DNA of 33,164 nt from an uncultured Clostridia bacterium (GTDB lineage Bacteria; Bacillota; Clostridia; TANB77; CAG-508). Shown piece by piece: positions 1-9,238 of this stretch (position 1 is the stretch's first letter; each line of letters opens with the position of its first letter). The stretch covers positions 1-33,164 of the forward strand of contig CANQEI010000015.1 of NCBI GenBank assembly GCA_947594845.1, in the 5' to 3' direction. The position numbers and the translations under genes were made by a program. The notes below the pieces were generated by a model that worked only from the letters and a program-made list of their open reading frames with translations, searched no databases and was not told the DNA's origin.

Positions 1-572
1 GGTATCTCGTAACCATTGTTATTACTGGTTTGTATAGGATTGCGGTTATAATATCTCATCTCCTCTGAAAATATACATCCACAATATTTTTGCATATATA
101 ATCCTAGTTCTCGTGCCTTTGCTTGTCCTTCTCTAAAACCTACCCTAAAATCTCTATACAAAAATTCAATATCATACTTTTCAGATAACTCTTCACATAT
201 TTTTTTTATTTCTTCATGTTTTTGATATGGACTAACAAATAATGTTGTAGTAAATGCATCATACCCATTTTCTTTTGCGTATTGCACTGTTTTTTCAAGA
301 CGAACCCTATAACAATAATTCACACATCTATTTTCTAAATTATTCACAACATTTTTACAAAATTCTCTTAATCCATATTCTTCTTCTATAATTAATTTAA
401 AATTTTGCATTTTACTATATTCAATTAAAGTATCTCGTCTTGTCTTATATTCGATATATGGATGAATATTGGGATTATACCAAAAAGATACCGGTTCTAT
501 TCCTTCTTTTCTTAACGTATCGATACAATATACACTACAAGGTGCACAACAAGTATGCATTAATAATTTCAT
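1..572 (-). CDS. queH: Epoxyqueuosine reductase QueH (3' end beyond window)
   Basis: QueH reduces epoxyqueuosine to queuosine in tRNA, the last step of queuosine synthesis, in the cytoplasm; it is the non-cobalamin alternative to QueG. The 190 visible codons begin MKLLMHTCCAPC with the family's N-terminal Cys pair (C8, C9) plus C12. A second Cys group (C83, C87) is followed by a YRVRLEKT helix, and a C-terminal YCGC (C164, C166) completes the Fe-S/metal ligands expected for the family. The ATG has AGGAAGGA about 8 bases upstream. It starts 15 bp after the stop of the upstream membrane protein, so it is probably the last gene visible of an ispG-ruvB-GT-queH transcript. No stop codon is seen before position 1; judging by usual family length only a short C-terminus is missing. 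Identification rests on motifs and is fairly secure. Confidence 0.9.
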   Translation of the reverse strand, partial: MKLLMHTCCAPCSVYCIDTLRKEGIEPVSFWYNPNIHPYIEYKTRRDTLIEYSKMQNFKLIIEEEYGLREFCKNVVNNLENRCVNYCYRVRLEKTVQYAKENGYDAFTTTLFVSPYQKHEEIKKICEELSEKYDIEFLYRDFRVGFREGQAKARELGLYMQKYCGCIFSEEMRYYNRNPIQTSNNNGYEI

Positions 573-587
573 TTTCTATATTCCTTC

Positions 588-2084
588 CTATTTTTCATAT
601 ATATAAAATATTGAAATATCTCCTATATATTTTAAATTATTCATTATATATTCTCGTACTTCATTTGGATTTTGCCAATTTAAACCTGATTTTTTTATTA
701 AATATACACAGTCTTCTTCTGTTTTAATTTTTTCAATTATTCCGTCTTCACCATCAGCTCCCAAATTTCCTTTAAGAAACATATCATAATTCTTATGATA
801 TATATTAAGAGGTATATTGTATATTGCCGCTTCGGAATCTAATATATATACTTTTTTTCCATTTGAATTCATATTTAATATATATTCATCTATTTCAGAA
901 ATTCTTTCATCTAACCCTTTATTCTCTGGTATTCCTACAAAATAAGCTAATTCTTTTTCTTTATCAACCTTTAAATAATCTTTATTTATTTTTATTATCG
1001 AACTATATAATAAACATAGAACTAAAAACATACTCAAAAAATTAAACAATACATATGCAATATTTTTAAATTTTTTATTTAACTTCAAATTATTAACAAT
1101 ACATTTCCATACTAGAAAGATAATAGCTATATATACTATTAATGTTCCAATTAAAAAATGAATATTATCTGATATTGGAAAAACTACGACAAAGCTAGAT
1201 ATTGCAAAAGCAAACAGAGCATAAATTTCTTTAATAGGCTTTTTAACAAATTGCAATACAAACATAATAAACATTATTATTGGAACTATAATTGGAATTA
1301 TGAAATTATTTTTTAATAAATTTTTATATGCAATTTTATTTGAAAAAGTTTTTAATCCTAAAATTGTATAATTGACAAATTCATTCAATGCACCTGAAAA
1401 AAATAAATATAAAATTAGAATGATTACTGGTATTAAAGTCCCTAATAGTCTAACAGAAAAAATTTTAAAAAAAGTTTTCCATTCTTCTTTTTTACGTATA
1501 GCAAAAATTTTATATCCAGCACATGCTAAACTAATTGCTATTCCTGTAGTTTGCTTAAATAATATTGATATGCCAGCAATTAGTCCAATAATAAAATCAT
1601 ATTTAAAATTAAAATTTAAAATATTTTCTTTTGATTTTTTTAATTCAATATATAATAACAAAAGTGCCACTACTAAAGCTGCATAATTATAATCTATACA
1701 CATATATTTACTAAATATAAGCAAAAATGCTGTTACTGAAAGCAAAGCAATTTCGCTATTAGTAATTAGTTTTAATATTTTATATGTTATAAAAAATACG
1801 CATACCATTAATATTACAGCTAATAATCTCATTATAATTAGCTGATTTCCAAATATATTTAAAAATAATCCACATATTATAAACAAAAGTGGCATAGATA
1901 CCATACTTATATCTTTATATGGTACTAATCCATTTGCAATATTCTTAGCACAATTATAATTCCATATTTCATCTAAATTTCCAATTGGCTTTGTAAAAAT
2001 ATTTGAAAAACAAACTATAAATATAAAAATAACTATTAAAATACTTTTAATTACACTTTTCAATTTTGATTTTCTATCTTCCAT
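588..2084 (-). CDS. Polytopic membrane protein, GT-C glycosyltransferase-like (GT39/ArnT type)
   Basis: A 498-residue integral membrane protein with about ten predicted spans. After the first span (residues 11-29) comes an extracellular loop with an Asp-Glu pair (D38, E39) followed by a conserved-looking NGLVPYKD stretch (51-58). This is the arrangement seen in GT-C enzymes (PMT/ArnT/GT39-like), where the acidic residue in the first loop acts in transfer from a polyprenyl-phosphate sugar. The last 110 or so residues form a soluble domain. Family knowledge suggests a lipid-linked glycosyl transfer at the outer face of the membrane; substrate and acceptor cannot be read from the sequence. It starts at ATG with AAGGAA upstream and lies 15 bp after ruvB. 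Sequence divergence is high, so the family call is moderate. Confidence 0.6.
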   Translation of the reverse strand: MEDRKSKLKSVIKSILIVIFIFIVCFSNIFTKPIGNLDEIWNYNCAKNIANGLVPYKDISMVSMPLLFIICGLFLNIFGNQLIIMRLLAVILMVCVFFITYKILKLITNSEIALLSVTAFLLIFSKYMCIDYNYAALVVALLLLYIELKKSKENILNFNFKYDFIIGLIAGISILFKQTTGIAISLACAGYKIFAIRKKEEWKTFFKIFSVRLLGTLIPVIILILYLFFSGALNEFVNYTILGLKTFSNKIAYKNLLKNNFIIPIIVPIIMFIMFVLQFVKKPIKEIYALFAFAISSFVVVFPISDNIHFLIGTLIVYIAIIFLVWKCIVNNLKLNKKFKNIAYVLFNFLSMFLVLCLLYSSIIKINKDYLKVDKEKELAYFVGIPENKGLDERISEIDEYILNMNSNGKKVYILDSEAAIYNIPLNIYHKNYDMFLKGNLGADGEDGIIEKIKTEEDCVYLIKKSGLNWQNPNEVREYIMNNLKYIGDISIFYIYEK

Positions 2085-2099
2085 ATTTTTAGAAATTCC

Positions 2100-3125
2100 T
2101 TATTCTTTTTCGTCATACTTTATTCCTAAATGATTATATGCAAGTGGAGTCGCAACTCTTCCTCTAGGAGTTCTTGCAATAAAACCAATTTGTAATAAAT
2201 ATGGCTCATATACATCTTCTATTGTACCATTTTCCTCTCCTATTGTTGCTGTTAAAGTTTCTACTCCTACAGGTCCACCTTTATAATTATATATAATTGA
2301 TTCTAAAATCTTTTTATCTATATTATCTAAACCTAATTCATCTATTTCTAGCTTATTTAAAGCTAGTCTAGCTATATCTAAATTTATATTTCCATCGCCC
2401 AATACTAATCCAAAATCTGCTACTCTTTTTAGCAATCTATTTGCAATCCTTGGTGTTCCTCTAGAGCGTTTAGCTATTTCCATAGAAGCTTCATTATCAA
2501 TATTTATTCCTAATATATCTGCAGATCTTTTTATAATAGTATCTAAGTCTTCAGGATCATACAATTCTAATCTATTTACAATTCCAAATCTATCACGAAG
2601 TGGTGTTGATAAATTTCCAACTTTAGTTGTTGCACCAACAAGAGTAAATTTTGGTAAATCTAATCTAATAGATCTTGCACTAGGACCTTTTCCAATAATT
2701 ATATCCAAACTAAAATCCTCTAAGGCTGGATACAATATTTCTTCAACATTTCTATTAATTCTATGAATTTCATCAATGAATAAAATATCATTTTCTGATA
2801 AACTAGTTAAAATAGCTGCTAAATCTCCAGGCTTCTCAATTGCAGGTCCAGAAGTTATTTTTATGTTTGTTCCCATTTCATTAGCTAATATATTAGCTAA
2901 TGTTGTTTTTCCTAATCCTGGTGGGCCATAAAGTAAAACATGATCTAAAGTTTGTTTTCTCTTCTTTGCAGCTTCTATACAAATTTTCATATTTTCTTTT
3001 ACTTTAGTTTGCCCAATATATTCATTTAATTTTTTAGGTCTTAATGATGTTTCTTGTATTTCTTCAGATTCATCTTTTAATTTTGGAATTAATAAATTTT
3101 CATTAAATTCTTCCTCAAAACCCAT
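2100..3125 (-). CDS. ruvB: Holliday junction branch migration helicase RuvB
   Basis: RuvB is the hexameric AAA+ motor that, with RuvA, drives branch migration of Holliday junctions. The 341-residue protein has a Walker A GPPGLGKT (about 67-74), a Walker B ILFIDEIH (about 114-121), a GATT sensor-1 segment, an LRDRFG arginine-finger region (about 175), and the C-terminal winged helix ending near [17 protein letters not shown]. Length matches the family. I start it at the ATG at 3125, because a perfect GGAGG (3131-3135) lies 5 bases upstream; a TTG four codons earlier (3137) overlaps that site and is not needed. It follows ispG by 19 bp. ruvA and ruvC are not adjacent, unlike the common ruvAB pairing. 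Confidence 0.97.
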   Translation of the reverse strand: MGFEEEFNENLLIPKLKDESEEIQETSLRPKKLNEYIGQTKVKENMKICIEAAKKRKQTLDHVLLYGPPGLGKTTLANILANEMGTNIKITSGPAIEKPGDLAAILTSLSENDILFIDEIHRINRNVEEILYPALEDFSLDIIIGKGPSARSIRLDLPKFTLVGATTKVGNLSTPLRDRFGIVNRLELYDPEDLDTIIKRSADILGINIDNEASMEIAKRSRGTPRIANRLLKRVADFGLVLGDGNINLDIARLALNKLEIDELGLDNIDKKILESIIYNYKGGPVGVETLTATIGEENGTIEDVYEPYLLQIGFIARTPRGRVATPLAYNHLGIKYDEKE

Positions 3126-3144
3126 AACATCCTCCAAAAATTTG

Positions 3145-4200
3145 TTAGTTCACCATTTCTAGTATTTCTTTTTTTAATTCTGAAACTATATGTTCTTGCT
3201 TTATTTTTCTAACAATTTCACCTTTTTTAAAAAGTAAACCTTCATTTTTTCCACCAGCAATACCAATATCAGCTTCTCTTGCTTCTCCAGGTCCATTTAC
3301 AGCACATCCCATAATTGCAACTGTTATATCTGCATTAATAGTCTGTAAAAATTTTTCAATTTCCTTAGCAATTGGAATTAAATCATATTGTATTCTACCA
3401 CATGTTGGGCAAGAAACAAGCTTAGGTACATTTTTTAATAAATTACAATTTTTAAGTATTTCCTTACATACTTTTATTTCTTCAACCGGATCATCAGATA
3501 AAGAAACCCTTAAAGTATCTCCTATACCTTGTCTTAATAGTACACCAAGTCCAATACTTGACTTTATAGTACCAGAAAAAGCAGTTCCAGCTTCTGTTAT
3601 TCCTAAATGTAAAGGATATGGAAATTCTTTAGAAGCCTTTTCATAAGCTTCAACACACATATCCAAATTAGAAGCTTTTAAAGAAATACAAATATCATAA
3701 AAATCTAATTTTTCTAATATTTCAACATGCTTTTTAGCACTTTCAATCATTGCATCACTACATGGCTTCCCATATTTCTCTAATAATTCTGGTTCCAGTG
3801 AACCTGCATTTACACCTATTCTTATAGGTATATTATTTTTCTTGCAGGCATCTACAACACTTTTTACTTTTTCTTCACTACCTATATTTCCAGGATTAAT
3901 ACGTATTTTATCAACACCAGATTCTATAGCCTGTAATGCAATTTTATAGTCAAAATGAATATCTGCAACTATTGGAATATGTATTTTTTCTTTTATTTCT
4001 TTTATAGCTTTTGCATCTTCTAAATCTAAACATGCCACTCTAATTATTTCACAACCTGCATCTTCTAACTGTAATATCTGATTCACAGTTGCCTCTATGT
4101 CCTTAGTTTTCGTATTGCACATAGATTGAATTACAACCTTATTCTGTCCACCTATTTTTACTCCGCCAACATCAATTTGCCTTGTTTGATTTCTATTCAT
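3145..4200 (-). CDS. ispG: 4-hydroxy-3-methylbut-2-enyl diphosphate synthase (flavodoxin type) IspG
   Basis: IspG (GcpE) carries out the penultimate step of the MEP isoprenoid pathway, converting MEcPP to HMBPP with a [4Fe-4S] cluster. The 351 residues show an N-terminal TIM-barrel ([11 protein letters not shown] at 22-32, [10 protein letters not shown] at 98-107) and a C-terminal cluster domain with SCPTCGR (C264, C267) and GCAVNGPGE (C299, E306). These are the three Cys and one Glu ligands known for the family. Length fits the bacterial two-domain form. The ATG follows AAAGGA. It is the first gene of the left-hand operon (ispG-ruvB-GT-queH), behind a good promoter at 4292-4320. Confidence 0.97.
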   Translation of the reverse strand: MNRNQTRQIDVGGVKIGGQNKVVIQSMCNTKTKDIEATVNQILQLEDAGCEIIRVACLDLEDAKAIKEIKEKIHIPIVADIHFDYKIALQAIESGVDKIRINPGNIGSEEKVKSVVDACKKNNIPIRIGVNAGSLEPELLEKYGKPCSDAMIESAKKHVEILEKLDFYDICISLKASNLDMCVEAYEKASKEFPYPLHLGITEAGTAFSGTIKSSIGLGVLLRQGIGDTLRVSLSDDPVEEIKVCKEILKNCNLLKNVPKLVSCPTCGRIQYDLIPIAKEIEKFLQTINADITVAIMGCAVNGPGEAREADIGIAGGKNEGLLFKKGEIVRKIKQEHIVSELKKEILEMVN

Positions 4201-4291
4201 TTTTATAATTATTCCTTTCTGTAATCAGAAAACATTTTTTAAATTAATTTATATAGAATTTATATTTTATTTTCTGCCATAATTTTTTCAT

Positions 4292-4320
4292 ATTTTATCA
4301 TTTAAAGACGAAAAAAACAA
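4292..4320 (-). promoter_or_regulatory. Sigma-A-type promoter for the ispG operon
   Basis: On the minus strand a -35 TTGTTT (4315-4320) is separated by 17 bases from a -10 TAAAAT (4292-4297) preceded by TGA, an extended -10. It lies about 90 bp upstream of the ispG start and just downstream of the terminator of the preceding gene. Seen in sequence; activity is inferred. Confidence 0.6.
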
Positions 4321-4341
4321 CATATACAGTTTTTGCAAAAT

Positions 4342-4396
4342 AAAAAAGGGCTTACTTAGTAAAATAATGTATTTTACCAATTTGTAGCCCCTTTTA
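4342..4396 (-). terminator. Rho-independent terminator after the YgjP-like gene
   Basis: Just past the stop codon at 4401 the minus strand forms AAAAGGGGCT ... AGCCCTTTTTT with a second internal pairing TGGTAAAATA/TATTTTACTA, ending in a T-run. It separates the metallopeptidase gene from ispG. Confidence 0.8.
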
Positions 4397-4400
4397 TAAA

Positions 4401-5069
4401 TCAATATTTAATATTTTTTAATTCATATTTTTCATAATTTGGTATATATCTTTTTACCATATTATAAAAGCTTGTTGTGTGGTTCTTATATTTTAAATGA
4501 CAAAATTCATGCATAATTATATACTCAATAACTTCTTTTTTATACCTAATAATTCTTGGATTAATTAATATTTTTTTGTCTAAAGTGCACTTAGCAAGAC
4601 AATCCTTCATTTCAATAATCTGATAATCTTCTGGAGCAAGCCCAGTTTCTATTCGTGTTTTTTCCATTATATTTTCTAATTCTCTTTCAGCAATTTTGCA
4701 ATATAATTTATCAATTAAAATATCTGTCATTGTACTATTGTCAATTTTTTTATATTTTTTTGGCAAAATTACTTTTACAATATTATTATCCACATTACAT
4801 TCAATTAAATTAATATTTTTATAATAAATTTTTAGATTATATGTAACTCCTAATATTTGAATTGGTTTTAAACTAATCTCTTCATTTTTTTCTTCATACT
4901 CTTTTAATTTTTTTATAATCCACTCTCTTTTGTTTGCAACAGCTTCTTGTATTGCATTTTGAGTCGCATACCAAGGAGCACGAACTAACACTTCCCCATT
5001 TTGCACAGAAATATATAAACAATTTTCTGTAGTTTTATTAACACTATAATTAATTATTTCGTTTTTCAT
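4401..5069 (-). CDS. YgjP-like zinc metallopeptidase domain protein (DUF45 / M48-like)
   Basis: A 222-residue soluble protein of the YgjP/WLM-type family. The N-terminal half has the family's mixed beta region with a NKREWIIKKLKEY helix (46-58). The C-terminal half carries the zinc-binding helix MHEFCHLKY (H187, E188, H191) followed by NHTTSFY, where H197 is a possible third ligand. The WGSC-like segment typical of relatives is here replaced by LAKCTLDKKILINPRI (158-173). Relatives are predicted proteases, often near restriction systems, but no such genes are here. It is transcribed alone: TTGACA-17-TAAAAT promoter at 5117-5145, strong AAGGAGG before the ATG, and a terminator right after. Physiological substrate unknown. 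Confidence 0.85.
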   Translation of the reverse strand: MKNEIINYSVNKTTENCLYISVQNGEVLVRAPWYATQNAIQEAVANKREWIIKKLKEYEEKNEEISLKPIQILGVTYNLKIYYKNINLIECNVDNNIVKVILPKKYKKIDNSTMTDILIDKLYCKIAERELENIMEKTRIETGLAPEDYQIIEMKDCLAKCTLDKKILINPRIIRYKKEVIEYIIMHEFCHLKYKNHTTSFYNMVKRYIPNYEKYELKNIKY

Positions 5070-5116
5070 TTTACTACCTCCTTGATATTTAAGTTTTAGA
5101 ACTTCTGTTTGGTAGT

Positions 5117-5145
5117 ATTTTATATTTTTTCTTCTATTTTGTCAA
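5117..5145 (-). promoter_or_regulatory. Near-consensus sigma-A promoter for the YgjP-like gene
   Basis: Minus strand: perfect -35 TTGACA (5140-5145), 17-base spacer, -10 TAAAAT (5117-5122). It is followed by about 40 bases of leader and an AAGGAGG site. This is among the best promoter matches in the window. Confidence 0.8.
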
Positions 5146-5324
5146 TAGTTTTTAGAAAATTTGTTCGTATATTTTTAGATAGGTAAACTTCTTGCGTCTG
5201 TAAGGTTTCAAATTCAAGTTAATATTATTTGTAATATAATTTTAATATAGGATATAAAAGCACTACTATCATCAATATATTATTTATTTTTTATCTATTC
5301 ATCAATCGAATTTTCACGCAAAAC

Positions 5325-5360
5325 AAAAAAGTAATGCAATAAATTATTGCATTACTTTTC
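5325..5360 (-). terminator. Rho-independent terminator after the adhesin gene
   Basis: Six bases past the adhesin stop, the minus strand reads GTAATGCAATAA, a short loop, then TTATTGCATTAC, followed by TTTTTTG. A perfect 12-bp stem with a T-run. Confidence 0.88.
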
Positions 5361-5365
5361 TTATT

Positions 5366-8071
5366 TTATTGTTTTCTTTTTCTTCCTGATTTTGATTTTA
5401 ATTTTCCTGCTTCTTTTAAATCTGATATTCTCCTAGAATTTCTTTTTTCAATTTTACTCATCTTTGATACTTTTTGATTTTTAGTTTTTTGTGTTTTTTT
5501 CACTTTAGCTGCTGTTGTTACAACATTTCTATTTTTCATTTTCAAAGCCATAATAATTAGTAAACTTCCAACAACCGTTGTTATAATTACTCCCATGCCT
5601 CCAGCTTCTGGCAATTTAGGATTTTCATTTGGATTATTTACAACTTGAATTTGATTATTATATGAATTCTCATCTATCGTAAATTCTAGTGGTTTTTTCA
5701 TTCTTACAAATTTATTTGAAGGTGCTTCTATTTCTACTAAATAATATGTTCCATATGCCAAACCACCTACAAAAAAAGATCCATAACTACTACCATTATC
5801 TGAAACTAACGTTAAATCTTCACCATCAAAATCTTTAATATAGTTTCCTTCCTTTATGTCATCAATACTCAATGCTATCTTAAATCTTGCACCAGCTAAA
5901 GGATAATATTCACTATTTACTTTTTTAAATCTTGCACTTCCAACAGCAGTCTCTACACTTTTTTCCGAAGTAGCAACATCATCTGATATAGCACATACAG
6001 TATTACTAATTTTTTTCTCTGTATTATTATAAGTTATAGCAGTAACTTCTACAGTTAAATACTTTTTAGTTCCATCGCCACTACTATATACATTTTTTAA
6101 TTTATTTTTTCCTTCAGCATTTAAAATTATTGTTAATGCTCTGTTGTATGAAGAATATTGTGCTCTATAATCAATATTTTTTTGTAATTCAACATTATTA
6201 CCTGATAATTTTAAAGTGCTATCTAGAAATTTAGCGTTACTATTACTATATAATATCATAAATTCAGCTATTTCATTTATATTTTTTGGTATTTCTACTA
6301 ACGTTTTATACCCTATTTTATTTGCTTCAGCATATGCTTGAGAAATATTTATATCAAAGCTTTCTTCATTTGCATTATATTTAATAATTATTGTTCCATC
6401 TACTTCTTCTGATTCTCCTGATTCCTTTAATATTTTAATTCCTAATTCATCAGCACTTTTTTCATAAACTTCAATCATAACTGTTTTTTCTATTAATTCA
6501 GCACCTTTAATAGTTCTAAGTTTTACAATTCTGTATTGACCAGGTTTAACACCTGTCCAAATAATATTTCCTGAACTATCTGTTGTCTTTGAATATCCCA
6601 CATCTACATAATTGTCAAGTTCATTTTTTACTTGTAGTTTAAACTTTGCACTAGCAATTCCAGATCCTGTTTTTGAATCTTGTAATTGTATCTTTACATC
6701 TGTTACTAATTCTATATGTCTAAAAGAATTACCTAAGCTTGCATCTTGCCTATAACTTTCAGGTGGTAAATAACTCGTTTTAGAAAGTCGCACTTCATTA
6801 ATAGTATCAGTTTTTACATATCCTTTAGGCGTTTTTACCTCTACTATATAATATGTTCCCTCTGTTAGCCCAAATAATCTTTCACTAAAATATCTTTTAG
6901 ATGCATAAGGTGGTTTTTCATTATAAAGACCTGACGTAAGAACTATATCTTCACCTGAACTATTTTTTATAAATCTATTATTTGTAGCATCATCTCTTGT
7001 AAGAGCCACCTTAAACTCTACACCAGCTAAATAAATATCTTCAAAATCATAATCAACATAAAAAGAACTTACTGAGGAAGAATTAATATATGCATATATA
7101 TTAATTCCACATAATGCAATATCTTCTCCTTTTAAAGTTATAGAAACATTGTTATCTAACTTGGCAGATATTTCACTAACTAATGTGTAAAAAGCACTTC
7201 CACTACTATCATTTGGTAATTTTTCATATGGTATTGGTGTACCATTAGAAATTAATCCATACGTAATATCTATTTCTTGAAGTCCACTAGCTATTATTTT
7301 TCTTTTACCTGCTTCTGTAAAAGTTATTACATTTTGTGATGTATACTCTCCAACTGATATACTTTTTTCTTGAATATTATAATCTGTACCAGATGCTAAT
7401 TGTGTTTCACCAATTTTTATACTTAATTTGCTTTTATCAAAATATGGTGAATATTTTAAATCTTGATAATACTGTCCAGCAGAAATTTCTAAAGTATAAT
7501 TATTATTTTCTGCCAATCCTGTTGGAATTCCAATTTTCGCATTATATGATATTATATTTCCTTTAGCTGATGTTTGAATATCTCCAGTTACTTCACTTAG
7601 TCCTACTGGTTCACCTACAATTTCATCTTGAGGTAATTCATTTGGAGTATCATTTAACTCATCCTCTAAACTTTCTGATGAATTTTCTAAACCATTAGCA
7701 GTATCAGCAGATTGATTATTTTCTTTCACTTCTATAGAATTACCTAAATTTTCTTCTTGTAATTCTTTTTGTTTTTGAGTATCTATGGAATTTTCTTTTT
7801 TAATCTCTCCAGATGCTTCTTCAGATATTTCAGACTTTTTCTCACTTTCTTCTACAATGTTCTTACTTTCTGATACTTCATTACTTTCTGGAACTACTTC
7901 ATTTTCCACTTGAGCTTCTGCCTCATTTAATGCTTCCCTATTATTGTTTTCTGATGAAAATATTGTCAAAGTTGAACGTACAGATACAATAGCACTAATA
8001 ACCAATATCATCGCTATTATAAATACCAAGAATTTGGTTATAGTATTTTTTTTCTTTTCAGGCTTTCTCAT
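5366..8071 (-). CDS. LPxTG-type surface protein with SpaA-like repeat domains
   Basis: A 901-residue secreted, wall- or membrane-anchored protein. It has a basic N-terminus and one hydrophobic export segment (13-32), then an acidic Glu/Ser/Asn-rich linker (about 42-160). After that come a beta-rich domain (165-340), two SpaA/prealbumin-like domains (about 347-432 and 458-536), a second beta-rich domain (585-700) and a third SpaA-like domain (711-812). The SpaA units show recurring motifs such as GARFKIAL, GTYYIVEVKTPKGY and GTYYLVEIEAP. These folds are known in Gram-positive pilins and adhesins, which often carry isopeptide bonds. The C-terminus has LPEAG (820-824), a hydrophobic span (827-843) and an unusually long Lys/Arg tail (845-901). 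The ATG follows AGGAG. It is monocistronic and no sortase gene is present here. Ligand unknown. Confidence 0.85.
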   Translation of the reverse strand: MRKPEKKKNTITKFLVFIIAMILVISAIVSVRSTLTIFSSENNNREALNEAEAQVENEVVPESNEVSESKNIVEESEKKSEISEEASGEIKKENSIDTQKQKELQEENLGNSIEVKENNQSADTANGLENSSESLEDELNDTPNELPQDEIVGEPVGLSEVTGDIQTSAKGNIISYNAKIGIPTGLAENNNYTLEISAGQYYQDLKYSPYFDKSKLSIKIGETQLASGTDYNIQEKSISVGEYTSQNVITFTEAGKRKIIASGLQEIDITYGLISNGTPIPYEKLPNDSSGSAFYTLVSEISAKLDNNVSITLKGEDIALCGINIYAYINSSSVSSFYVDYDFEDIYLAGVEFKVALTRDDATNNRFIKNSSGEDIVLTSGLYNEKPPYASKRYFSERLFGLTEGTYYIVEVKTPKGYVKTDTINEVRLSKTSYLPPESYRQDASLGNSFRHIELVTDVKIQLQDSKTGSGIASAKFKLQVKNELDNYVDVGYSKTTDSSGNIIWTGVKPGQYRIVKLRTIKGAELIEKTVMIEVYEKSADELGIKILKESGESEEVDGTIIIKYNANEESFDINISQAYAEANKIGYKTLVEIPKNINEIAEFMILYSNSNAKFLDSTLKLSGNNVELQKNIDYRAQYSSYNRALTIILNAEGKNKLKNVYSSGDGTKKYLTVEVTAITYNNTEKKISNTVCAISDDVATSEKSVETAVGSARFKKVNSEYYPLAGARFKIALSIDDIKEGNYIKDFDGEDLTLVSDNGSSYGSFFVGGLAYGTYYLVEIEAPSNKFVRMKKPLEFTIDENSYNNQIQVVNNPNENPKLPEAGGMGVIITTVVGSLLIIMALKMKNRNVVTTAAKVKKTQKTKNQKVSKMSKIEKRNSRRISDLKEAGKLKSKSGRKRKQ

Positions 8072-8113
8072 TTTCTACTCCTAATACATTTTTAAAAAAT
8101 TTCTTCTGTAATT

Positions 8114-8143
8114 ATTATAATGTATATTATTAGTTGCATGCAA
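8114..8143 (-). promoter_or_regulatory. Possible promoter of the adhesin gene
   Basis: Minus strand -10 TATAAT (8114-8119) with a weak -35 TTGCAT (8138-8143) and an 18-base spacer, about 45 bp upstream of the start codon. The -10 is perfect; the -35 matches only its first half. Confidence 0.4.
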
Positions 8144-8312
8144 TAAACTATTTGATATTTAAACGTTTTGACATAAAAATGTAAAAAGAATGTAATTTGC
8201 TAGTTACTTTATTATATTTATTTATAATTCACTCCATACATCATTTCTTAATTCACACATATCAATATTTTAACCCTACTATTATCATTATTAATGCAAC
8301 GTCAAAAGGCAA

Positions 8313-8352
8313 TAAAAAAAGCATATGTGATAATTATTTCTTACATATACTT
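8313..8352 (-). terminator. Terminator of the rimP-nusA-infB-truB operon
   Basis: Directly after the truB stop the minus strand has AAGTATATGT, a 14-base loop, ACATATGCTT and then a run of seven T. One mismatch in the stem. It ends the long translation operon. Confidence 0.8.
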
Positions 8353-9219
8353 TTAAATAATAATATCTCTTTTTAATAAATTATTTTTCAAAACGCCAGT
8401 TCCTATAAATAAATTTCCATTATATACCTTGTAAACACCATCTTTACGATTTTGTGCAATCTGTTGTCCATTTAGAAATAACTGTACTCTTCTATCATCT
8501 AAAATAATTTTATCTTTATTTTCAAAAATTTTTTCAATTGTTATTATTTCTTTTTCTTTATCATTTAATTTTTCTAATTCTGAGATGGTAATGCTTTGCT
8601 CTATTTTAAAATCATTTATTTTCATTCTTTTAAGTTCTTTCATAAAACCAATTGTACCTAGCTTTTCTGCAATCATTTCGCATAAAGTTCGTATATACGT
8701 TCCTTTTGAGCAACCAACTTTAAAAATAATTTCATTACTTTTATAATCAATTTTTTCTACATCTATATAATAAATTTCTATTTGTCTTTTTTCTCTATCA
8801 ATTTCAATTCCTTGTCTTGCATATTCATATAATTTTTTGCCATTTACTTTTATTGCGGAATACATTGGAGGTAATTGTTCAGACTTTCCTATAAATGATT
8901 TTATTTCTTTAATATATTCCTTTTCTAATTCCTTTTTTAATGCAAATTTTGTATCTTCTTCAATTATTTTTCCTTCACTATCAGCTGTATCAGTTTTTTG
9001 CCCCAATTTTAAATTTGCAATATATTCTTTGTCATGTTCAACCAAATATTTAGAAAGTTTGGTTGCTTTACCAATCATTATTGGTAAAACCCCAGTTGCT
9101 TGTGGGTCAAGAGTTCCACAATGTCCAACCTTCTTTACATTGTATATTTTCCTTATTTTAGAAACAATTCCAAAGGAAGTAATCCCCTTTTCTTTGTTTA
9201 TTAATATAACTCCGTCCAT
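8353..9219 (-). CDS. truB: tRNA pseudouridine(55) synthase TruB
   Basis: TruB makes the universal pseudouridine 55 in the T-loop of tRNAs. The 288-residue protein begins MDGVILINKEKG and has the catalytic motif GHCGTLDPQATGVL with the nucleophile Asp at about residue 38. It also has the YSAIKVNGKKLYEYAR substrate segment and the C-terminal PUA-like region ending with ...GTGVLKNNLLKRD. I chose the ATG at 9219, because AAAGGAAG lies 6 bases upstream and the protein then matches family N-termini; the reading frame is open further upstream into fic, but that extension has no support. It starts 19 bp after fic and is the last gene of the operon. ribF, which often follows truB in Bacillota, is absent. 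Confidence 0.96.
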   Translation of the reverse strand: MDGVILINKEKGITSFGIVSKIRKIYNVKKVGHCGTLDPQATGVLPIMIGKATKLSKYLVEHDKEYIANLKLGQKTDTADSEGKIIEEDTKFALKKELEKEYIKEIKSFIGKSEQLPPMYSAIKVNGKKLYEYARQGIEIDREKRQIEIYYIDVEKIDYKSNEIIFKVGCSKGTYIRTLCEMIAEKLGTIGFMKELKRMKINDFKIEQSITISELEKLNDKEKEIITIEKIFENKDKIILDDRRVQLFLNGQQIAQNRKDGVYKVYNGNLFIGTGVLKNNLLKRDIII

Positions 9220-9238
9220 TAAAGCTTCCTTTACTATA

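Noticed and set aside
3126..3137. TTG start for ruvB four codons upstream
   Set aside because: It overlaps the GGAGG that serves the ATG at 3125.
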